From Gammaproteobacteria bacterium (GTDB lineage Bacteria > Pseudomonadota > Gammaproteobacteria > Xanthomonadales > SZUA-5), in NCBI GenBank assembly GCA_030430155.1, contig JAUIFV010000017.1, positions 1-43,719 on the forward strand: a stretch of 43,719 nucleotides of DNA, in the 5' to 3' direction. The notes under the pieces were generated by a model. That model saw nothing but the letters and a program-made list of their open reading frames with translations. It was not told where the DNA came from and ran no database searches. Positions within the stretch are counted from its first letter, which is position 1; each line of letters begins with the position of its first letter. A program made the position numbers and the translations under genes. This document shows positions 38,401 to 43,719 of the stretch, piece after piece.

Positions 38401-38799
38401 GGCATTCCCGGGGTAGTACTGCAGCGGCTGCAGGCCCGCATCACGCAGCGCATCCAGATCGCTCTGCCGCGGCGGTCCGAACCACTGCACCAGTTGGAAA
38501 TAGCGGCCCTGCGCGTCGCGCGGCGCCAATAGTGCCGGCGCGGCCTGCAGCGGATCGAAGCGATGCGCGCCGAAGCTGATCACGTCGGCATGCTCGACCA
38601 CCGTATGCGGTGTGCCGGCGCGCCGCAGTTCGGCCAGCGCCGCCTGATCCAAGCGCAGCAGCTGGTAGCTGCCGTAGTCCAGCTGCCTTTGCACGCTCAG
38701 GGCGGCGGGCACGGCGGCGGTACCCTCGACACGAACAACGACATCGGCGTTGGCCAACATCGGCCAGGAAAGCAGCGCAAGCAGCAGGCGCAATCGCAT
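35407..38799 (-). CDS. Secreted subtilisin-like serine protease (S8), paralog B
   Basis: This 1130-residue exported protease has a clean signal peptide (MRLRLLLALLSWPMLANADV) and GGAG before the ATG. The prodomain region (about 20-275) shares LQYYPGNAYLVWGD and QPDKRFYEA with paralog A. The triad is D289 (TDSGVDLSHPEF), H327 (GGHGTHVAGI) and S531 (CSGTSMAAPHVSGL). A fibronectin type III-like module (SYLIEIADDPGF, YYWRVSAANSCG) and a terminal domain ending EGWYVDDVKVQSC follow. The final residues FIFENGFE match the F-x-x-G-F-E tail I recall on many Lysobacterales secreted proteins. It lies upstream of paralog A with a gap of about 80 bases, and both may share a transcript. Confidence 0.92.
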   Translation of the reverse strand: MRLRLLLALLSWPMLANADVVVRVEGTAAVPAALSVQRQLDYGSYQLLRLDQAALAELRRAGTPHTVVEHADVISFGAHRFDPLQAAPALLAPRDAQGRYFQLVQWFGPPRQSDLDALRDAGLQPLQYYPGNAYLVWGDQTASNATRALGNVRWVGDFGESLKASADLAKRNGVITNVAVQFINNGNVEQTLDALRNAGAQVLSSHAAQPDKRFYEAIVVADAARLDSFARIAEVLWYGYQSPEGKLEDEMSSQIVGGNYVGGTPQLGYLSFLAGIGYDGSGVTWAVTDSGVDLSHPEFVGRIAGGYTYPGCPAGNGPGDDPASGGHGTHVAGIVAGPGVLGLVDGDGFNYAIGVAPGAQIFAQNPICSGGVPWPPAGGWQELSKRALAGGAVGTNASWTSGEGANHGYQNSERTFDFIVRDGDFDTAGVAEQFYYVFSAGNSGPGASTLTAPKEAKNPIVVAASNNQRAGSIESIASFSSRGPSVDGRTFPTIAAPGATIASTRRVASASQCSTPISGTSNQMSFCSGTSMAAPHVSGLGALLVQWWRATRGPGGDPSPAMLKALMVNGAQDMANVATIPNNTEGWGRIHIPDTLAEGTSRHYIDQTEILDDAGAVYELQVGVVDSGEPLRISLAWSDAPGAIGANPALVNDLDLEVDVDGQTYLGNVFSSGLSATGGSADRINNLENVFLASASGAVTIRVRANAISGDGVPFVGDMTDQDFALVCTNCAQNPNYALNATGGGQSVCAPDDAVFDLQIGSILGYTDPVTLSASGEPAGATVSFSDNPVNPPGSSTLTIGNTGAASAGDYTINVQADSTSGQQNRDLPLQLHTQAPAVPMLLTPADAANNQPVQPSFTWSAPAQSGSYLIEIADDPGFGNIVDSAMVDSAEYTSAVVLNSNSIYYWRVSAANSCGSSASAPAFSFITAPAPGDCSIGNQVNTAFSTDFESGPGAWTTGGNNNSWQLSTTQANSGTTSWHANDPTSVSDQHLISPPIALPANQSPLTLQFFHRRDIEDNQQVNCWDAGILEASTDGGASWNQILDPAMLTDPYTGTVSGNTNPLAGLRGWCDFQDWTRAIVDIDALAGQTAQFRFRLGSDGSVGAEGWYVDDVKVQSCPDGSFIFENGFE

Positions 38800-38978
38800 A
38801 TCAGCACTCCAGGCAGCGGGTGGCCGCCGACGTTACCTGAATCGGGTGTTCACATTCCACATTAACCTTGCGCCGAGAACGTTCGTGTGCATCCCCGCAC
38901 GCAGCAGGGAAACGGATTCACCTCCGCGTTGCTGCCGTGGCAGACTGACCGCTTGCATCGGCGAAACGGAAACGACCA

Positions 38979-39896
38979 TTGGCCAAGCGCAGACCGCTGC
39001 TGATCGACACTGACCCCGGGGTCGACGATGCCTGGGCCATACTGATGGCCGCGGCGGCGCCGGATATCGATCTGGCCGGGCTGACTGTGGTCGGCGGCAA
39101 CGTTGGTTTGGCGCACACCTTGCGCAACGCGCGTGTGCTGGTCGATCTGATCGATCGACCGGTGCCGGTTTATCCCGGCGCGCAGCGACCGCTGCTCGCA
39201 TCCACCGGCGACGCCGCACACGTGCACGGCAGCGATGGATTTGGCGACGCGCAGCTGCCGGATCCGCAAGCGCCGCTGTCGACCACAGCGGCCGCCGTGG
39301 CCATGTTGGAACTGTCCCATAGCCATGCCGGCGAGTTGGAGCTGATCGCGCTGGGGCCGCTAACCAATCTGGCGCTGGCGCTGCGATTGGATCCGCAGCT
39401 GCCGCAGCGCATCAAGCGGCTGGTGGTGATGGGTGGTGCTATTGATGGCCCTGGCAACACCACGCCCTACGCCGAGTTCAATATCGGTTTCGACCCCGAA
39501 GCCGCCGAGGTGGTGTTTCGCGAATGGCCGGAGTTGGAATTGGTGGACTGGTCGGCGACGCTGCGCTACGCGCCGGCAGTCGCCGCGGTCGAAACGCTGC
39601 TCGCCGCCGACACCCCAAAGGCGCGTTTGATGCAGCGCATCAGCCGCCGCACCGCCGCCTTCGTTGCCGCCAAGGGTGCGCAGACCTGGGCCTTTGCCGA
39701 CCCCTTGGCGATGTTGGCGCTGCTACACCCGGCCGCCAGCAGTGGTCGCCATGGCGCGCTGGCGGTGGAATTGGCAGGCGAGCGGCGAGGGCAGACCACG
39801 CTGAGCGAGGCCAGCAAGGATCGAGCGCGTGTGCGGGCCCATGAGAGTTTCGCTGATGGAGCCTTGCTGCACGGCTTGGAACTCGCATTGGTTTGA
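38979..39896 (+). CDS. Inosine-uridine-type nucleoside hydrolase
   Basis: This 305-residue enzyme cleaves the N-glycosidic bond of ribonucleosides. The calcium-binding signature PLLIDTDPGVDDAWAILM is at residues 6-23, followed by VGGNVGL, HGSDGFGDAQLP, ALGPLTNLALAL and LVVMGGAIDGPGNTTPYAEFN (about 150-170). The start is a TTG at 38979, with GGA about ten bases upstream. There is no signal peptide, so it acts in the cytosol, probably in nucleoside salvage. It diverges from subtilase B. Substrate preference (purine or pyrimidine) cannot be decided. Confidence 0.91.
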   Translation: MAKRRPLLIDTDPGVDDAWAILMAAAAPDIDLAGLTVVGGNVGLAHTLRNARVLVDLIDRPVPVYPGAQRPLLASTGDAAHVHGSDGFGDAQLPDPQAPLSTTAAAVAMLELSHSHAGELELIALGPLTNLALALRLDPQLPQRIKRLVVMGGAIDGPGNTTPYAEFNIGFDPEAAEVVFREWPELELVDWSATLRYAPAVAAVETLLAADTPKARLMQRISRRTAAFVAAKGAQTWAFADPLAMLALLHPAASSGRHGALAVELAGERRGQTTLSEASKDRARVRAHESFADGALLHGLELALV

Positions 39897-39987
39897 CAGG
39901 TCCGTGTCTGTCGTGAGAGCGGTTAACCTAGTGTTGAGGATCCTGCCGGCATAGTCTGGCAGGGCAATCCAGGGCCAAAGGGGTGCT

Positions 39988-40566
39988 ATGAGCGAAGCTG
40001 CCGTGCAAGTCACCGCCCTGCTGTCGCGTTGGCGCGAGGGCGACAAGGCGGCCCGTGAGTCGCTGTTGGAGGCGGTCTACCCGGCGCTGCGGGCGATGGC
40101 GCAGAAGCAGCTGGGTGGCGACTCGGAACACTTCACCCTGCGCCCCACCGAGCTGGCCCATGAGGCCTTTCTGAAGCTCAGCGATCAGCGCGTTTGGTGG
40201 GAGAACCGCGAGCATTTCTACGCCGTGGCGGCGACCCTGGTAAGGCGGGTCGTAGTCGATTACCTGCGCAAGCGCAACAGCCTCAAGCGCGGCGGCGCGA
40301 CCCCCTTCGTTGCGCTGGACGAACTCACCGATGCCGAACATCCGGTGCTCGACGAATCGGTGGATTGGCTGCTGGTGGACAGCGCCCTGACCGATCTGGA
40401 GGCCGACGATGCGCCGCTGGCGCAGGTGGTGGAGTTGAAGTTCTTCTCCGGACTGAAAACTGAAGAGATCGCCAAGGTGATGGGCTCTTCGACCGCCACC
40501 GTTGGCCGTCAGTGGCGTTTTGCCAAGGCCTATCTGGCCAAGCGGCTGCAGGCCGCTGCGCCCTGA
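39988..40566 (+). CDS. ECF-like RNA polymerase sigma factor (TIGR02999-type)
   Basis: This 192-residue sigma factor has region 2 in LLEAVYPALRAMAQKQL through PTELAHEAFLKLSDQ and REHFYAVAATLVRRVVVDYL, and region 4 in VVELKFFSGLKTEEIAKVMG with STATVGRQWRFAKAYL. The PTELAHEA(F/Y)L and HF-x-A-(V/A)-A-x-x-x-RR-(V/I)-(V/L)-VDY wording is that of a sigma group widespread in Xanthomonadaceae and planctomycetes, often followed by a Ser/Thr kinase gene. Here no kinase or anti-sigma gene follows; the next gene is the opposite-strand C25 peptidase. Ribosome binding site AAAGGGG precedes the ATG. Confidence 0.9.
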   Translation: MSEAAVQVTALLSRWREGDKAARESLLEAVYPALRAMAQKQLGGDSEHFTLRPTELAHEAFLKLSDQRVWWENREHFYAVAATLVRRVVVDYLRKRNSLKRGGATPFVALDELTDAEHPVLDESVDWLLVDSALTDLEADDAPLAQVVELKFFSGLKTEEIAKVMGSSTATVGRQWRFAKAYLAKRLQAAAP

Positions 40567-40592
40567 CTGGGTGCGAGCACGCGCACACCCAG
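40567..40592. terminator. Hairpin between sigma factor and C25 peptidase genes
   Basis: CTGGGTG (40567-40573) pairs with CACCCAG (40586-40592), immediately after the sigma factor stop and just before the 3' end of the convergent peptidase gene. There is no T-run, so its strength as a terminator is uncertain. Confidence 0.45.
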
Positions 40593-40607
40593 CTCGATGG
40601 CAAAGGC

Positions 40608-43600
40608 CTATCGCAGCGGCATGCTCGGATCACCAAGCAGAACGGTGCCCAGATTGACATCGATAGCCTGTGGGTCGCGCCGTATCTGTTCGGCCAGTCC
40701 ACTGCGCCAGACGTCACCGAGGCGTGCATCCTTGTCCAAGCGCGTCAGCATGGCGGCGCCCAATGCCGTGGATGGTCCGGTTTCGGTCAGCGTGGATGCC
40801 CCGATCACCGCGACGGCGGCGCGCTCGGAGGCGAGCAGCGTGTGGGCCAGCGAGTTGTACTCGGGCAGTACGAAGTAGGCACCCCAGCAGCCCCATTGGG
40901 TCGCCAGGAAAGGTTCGGCGGTGTCGGCCAGCAACCCATTGGCGACGTCGCTGGCGCTGAGTAATCCATCGCCAGTCCAGCGTGAGGGGCTGGCGTGACC
41001 GAAGTAGTTCAGCCAGCGGCGGCCGTCCGCCAGCGCGTCGACGAGTTGGTTGCGGGCCAGCGCGGTGCCGGTGCTGCCCGCGGAAAACTGATTCAGATCC
41101 AAACTGCTCTGCAGGCCGCCATAGCCGATTCCGGCTGACATGATCAGGTTCTGCTCGGCGAAACTGTATTCGTCGGCGTTGCGGTCGGAGACCAGCAGGG
41201 CGCCAGATTGGGTCGCGTTGGATCCGAATTGCAGCGTCTTGGCGACCAGCCTTTGCACCTCGATTGCGCTGCGGACCGGCCAGCGGCCAACCGCGATATC
41301 CGGCTGCCCGTCGCCATTCAGGTCGGCGTAGGGCAGGTCCGTGGGCGCGTGGCTCACCAAAGTGCCGGTGCGGCGGTAGAAGGTGGGCAGGAAGCTGCGG
41401 CTGCCCAGTCCGAGCACGTCGTCATAGTCGTAGCTGTCGCCGCCGACCAGCAACAAGTAGCGTGGCTGCGCGCCGCTGGCACCCTGGTCGCGCAGAAACT
41501 CGGCAACAACCGTTGCGCTGGGATAAGCCGCCAGTTGCTGCTGGTAGATCGCTTCGGTGGTCACCACTTCTGTGAGCAGCCCTTCACTGCGACGCTGCGC
41601 GACCAGTGGTGCCAGCGCCTCGACGAAGGTAGGGTGACTGATGATCAGCAGATCGACCGCCTCCAGGCGTGGCGGGGTCGCACTCGGGACGCTGATCTGC
41701 GGCGTCAGCGCCGTATCCACGGCCACATACTCGCCTGGACCAGGGACGGCAACGAACCAATCGTCGCCTTCCGGCTGCGCGCCGAGCAGCTCAACCACAT
41801 CGTCGCCGTTGACTTGGAATAGCTTCGGCGCCGCATCAAAGCCGGCGATGCGATAGGCCGCGCAATCGGCCAGGCAGTTGCTCGGTTCGACCGACTCGAA
41901 ACCGAGCGCGGAGATGGCGCTGGGTGGAGTTGGTGTCTGGCCTTCTTCAGGAGCAAGCTGTACGACCCACCGTCCGTCGGCGGCAGCGCTGGCGCCGACG
42001 TAGTCGATCTGCAGCGATTCAATGTGGACGCGATCGGTGGGATAGCCGGTGGGTAGCAGGCTGATGGTCACCTCGTTGGCGCCTTCGACCAGCACGCCAG
42101 GCGGAACCTCGATGCTGCGTAGCAGCGCATTGACCCCGTCAAACCGATACTCGGCGAGCGGCAGCCCATTGATCGCCACGCTGACCGCGTGATCGGCATC
42201 AGCATCGGGATAATCGAGGCCACCCCAGGCGCTGAGCCGCAGCCGCGCCGGCTGATCGATGGCTACCCCGCTGAGCTGCAGCGACTCGCTGACGCTGTTC
42301 ATTGCCGCACCGCTGCGCGAGAGCCGGCGCAGGAACCACGGGTCGCTCAACGGTGATCCAACCGCATAGGCGCGGTTGTCGTCCAGACGAACGCTGCGCT
42401 GCTGCAAGCCAGCAGCCGATGCGGGATCTGGTCGCTGCATGCTTTGCGGCCAGTCCTTGGCCATCCCCGGACGCTGGGTCAGCCAGTAGCTGCGGGTGCG
42501 CCCGTAATGAGGCTGGGCGGGCGCATTGGCGTAGAACTCGATAAAGTCGCCCGTGCCGAAGCTGCCGTCGGCGCTGAGGATCGATCTTGCGATGGGCCGG
42601 CCGTCACTGATCAAAGCCAGTTCTTGGACCGGGATACTGCTCAGATCCACTCCCGCGGCCAACAGCGTGGCGTAGTCGACTCGATAGAGCCCACTCTGGT
42701 CGATCTTCAGCTCGGCCATCGAGGTGCCCGAGCGCGGCGCGGCAGTGGCTTCGAAACGGGCCTGCTCGGCATTGATGGCGAGCCAGTCGACGCGATTGCG
42801 GGTGAGTCGTTGGCCGTGCTCTGCGTTGCTGGCGTAGGGCCCGAAGCGTTGGATCTTGCCGCCGTACTCCACCTGTTCGATCAGGAACCGGCCGGCGCTG
42901 GGCGCTCGCATCGCCACGCTGTACAGGCTCGGTTCGTGGTCCGCAGTGGCCTTGGCGCCGATCCGCTCGGCAAGTTCGACCTCGGGTCGATCGGCATCGA
43001 GCACGCGGAAATACAGACTGCCAGTCTCCGACAGGGTCTCGAATTCCAGGGCCACGCCGCCGGCCTCAGGCTGTGCGCGCACGTAGCCGATGCTCACCGG
43101 CACGCTGCTGTAATCGGTGCCAGTCTCAATTGCCAGCTCACACAGCGGTCCCAGACGAAAAGCTGCGCCGGTCTCGTCAAGGATATTGGCGGTGGTGCCG
43201 GTGGCGGTGGTTGCGGTCAGCCGGTGCCTCCCGGTGTTGATGGGCGTGACGCTGATCTCATATGAGGCGTCGCAGCTGCCGCCGGCGGCAATGCTGCCGG
43301 GATTCCAGGTCAACGCGCCGCTGCCACCGATGCTGGGTTGACTCACCACAGCGCCGCAGTTGGTGGTGAAGTTGCCTTGGTAGCTGCGGGTGGCGTTGGC
43401 ATCGCTGGCCGGCACGGTGACCGCAACCAGGTTGCTGGCATTGAAGGTGATTGGATAGGGCGTCGGGTTGCGGATTGCCAGGCCGATCCGGAAACGGGTC
43501 GGTGAACCGGTGACCGGCGTAGTGGCGCCGCTGACTACCGTGGTGATGGAGTGACGGAAGATCGGCTTCACCGGGGCGCTGCCGTCATCGCGCGGGAAAT

Positions 43601-43649
43601 AGATGCGGAATGAATCGGCGTTGGGATTGGTCACCGCCGGGGGCGGCAA
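40608..43649 (-). CDS. Gingipain-like C25 cysteine peptidase, N terminus interrupted or incomplete
   Basis: This frame of 1013 residues ends in a C25 (caspase/gingipain fold) peptidase domain: LLIISHPTFVEALAPLVAQ starts it, YLLLVGGDSYDYDD and DLNGDGQPDIAVGRWPVRS follow, then the catalytic histidine in LNYFGHAS (about H885) and cysteine in TQWGCWGAYF (about C921). The N-terminal part (about 1-170) is a beta-rich conserved-repeat-like region with paired cysteines. No signal peptide is present. An in-frame TGA at 43656-43658 stops the frame, and only TTG (43649) or GTG starts exist, yet upstream codons still look coding. The gene may be truncated by a nonsense change or sequence error. Confidence 0.8.
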   Translation of the reverse strand: MPPPAVTNPNADSFRIYFPRDDGSAPVKPIFRHSITTVVSGATTPVTGSPTRFRIGLAIRNPTPYPITFNASNLVAVTVPASDANATRSYQGNFTTNCGAVVSQPSIGGSGALTWNPGSIAAGGSCDASYEISVTPINTGRHRLTATTATGTTANILDETGAAFRLGPLCELAIETGTDYSSVPVSIGYVRAQPEAGGVALEFETLSETGSLYFRVLDADRPEVELAERIGAKATADHEPSLYSVAMRAPSAGRFLIEQVEYGGKIQRFGPYASNAEHGQRLTRNRVDWLAINAEQARFEATAAPRSGTSMAELKIDQSGLYRVDYATLLAAGVDLSSIPVQELALISDGRPIARSILSADGSFGTGDFIEFYANAPAQPHYGRTRSYWLTQRPGMAKDWPQSMQRPDPASAAGLQQRSVRLDDNRAYAVGSPLSDPWFLRRLSRSGAAMNSVSESLQLSGVAIDQPARLRLSAWGGLDYPDADADHAVSVAINGLPLAEYRFDGVNALLRSIEVPPGVLVEGANEVTISLLPTGYPTDRVHIESLQIDYVGASAAADGRWVVQLAPEEGQTPTPPSAISALGFESVEPSNCLADCAAYRIAGFDAAPKLFQVNGDDVVELLGAQPEGDDWFVAVPGPGEYVAVDTALTPQISVPSATPPRLEAVDLLIISHPTFVEALAPLVAQRRSEGLLTEVVTTEAIYQQQLAAYPSATVVAEFLRDQGASGAQPRYLLLVGGDSYDYDDVLGLGSRSFLPTFYRRTGTLVSHAPTDLPYADLNGDGQPDIAVGRWPVRSAIEVQRLVAKTLQFGSNATQSGALLVSDRNADEYSFAEQNLIMSAGIGYGGLQSSLDLNQFSAGSTGTALARNQLVDALADGRRWLNYFGHASPSRWTGDGLLSASDVANGLLADTAEPFLATQWGCWGAYFVLPEYNSLAHTLLASERAAVAVIGASTLTETGPSTALGAAMLTRLDKDARLGDVWRSGLAEQIRRDPQAIDVNLGTVLLGDPSMPLR

Positions 43650-43655
43650 GACGAG

Positions 43656-43719
43656 TCATGCCGTGATCGTCGCCCGATCCATGAACATCCCGGCGGTGGT
43701 CGGGGTGCATGGAGCGATG
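43656..43719 (-). other. Coding-like sequence upstream of the C25 frame
   Basis: Read on the minus strand in the same frame as the C25 peptidase, this edge segment gives APCTPTTAGMFMDRATITA and then TGA. Third codon positions are G or C in about 16 of 20 codons, as in real genes here. It is either the missing N-terminal part of the peptidase, separated by one stop codon, or the end of a preceding gene cut by the window. Confidence 0.45.

Overview
The window is a dense, high-GC bacterial chromosome segment, most likely from a gammaproteobacterium of the Lysobacterales (Xanthomonadales) or a close relative. This is inferred from gene order (tatABC; yebC-ruvC; yicC-rph-rdgB-hemW), from the secreted-protein families, and from a C-terminal F-x-x-G-F-E tail that I recall as common in that group. 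Almost every base is coding or lies in short gaps filled with small palindromic repeats. I saw no tRNA, rRNA, CRISPR array, integrase, transposase or phage gene.

Layout. 1-950: Sec-independent export genes tatA-tatB-tatC on the minus strand, with tatC cut by the window edge. 1.0-3.6 kb: a META-domain lipoprotein, a small secreted protein, a short TPR-like frame, and moeA (molybdenum cofactor) with a TTG start. 3.7-6.7 kb: a two-gene minus-strand operon of PLP enzymes, a group II (tyrosine/aspartate-type) decarboxylase and a cysteine desulfhydrase/cysteine synthase-like enzyme, overlapping by 4 bases. 6.9-9.1 kb: a proline-rich inner membrane protein, then yebC and ruvC, with no ruvAB following. 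9.3-13.9 kb: a lipase-like hydrolase, a GYF-RDD membrane protein, and a large periplasmic beta-propeller/GGDEF diguanylate cyclase. 14.0-18.7 kb: a tyrosine-rich lipoprotein and an RND efflux pair (adaptor and pump). 18.8-22.8 kb: yajQ, a secreted NHL-type propeller protein, and a CadC-like winged-helix regulator with a TolB-like propeller. 23.0-26.6 kb: yicC diverging from rph-rdgB-hemW. 26.9-30.6 kb: a small secreted TonB-C-like protein, then hisS-hutH, a histidyl-tRNA synthetase overlapping an unusually long histidine ammonia-lyase. 30.8-43.7 kb: an unrecognised cytoplasmic protein, two tandem paralogous secreted subtilases, a nucleoside hydrolase, an ECF-like sigma factor and a gingipain-like C25 peptidase. 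This last region looks like an exoprotease/scavenging block.

The most unusual material lies between genes. Three families of palindromic repeat recur. (1) GGGCCCAGGG arrays sit in inverted pairs at gene 3' ends and supply stop codons for at least three genes. (2) A roughly 30-base GTAGG..GCAAAGCGCAGC..GC element shows compensatory stem changes in its three copies. (3) A roughly 180-base, multi-arm palindrome is present twice, again with compensatory changes, and one copy fills the entire rdgB-hemW gap. I did not find a recognisable new defence or biosynthetic system. The best candidates for undescribed biology are the repeat families, the PLP-enzyme pair, the hisS-hutH overlap with an insertion-bearing HutH, and the sigma factor/protease block.
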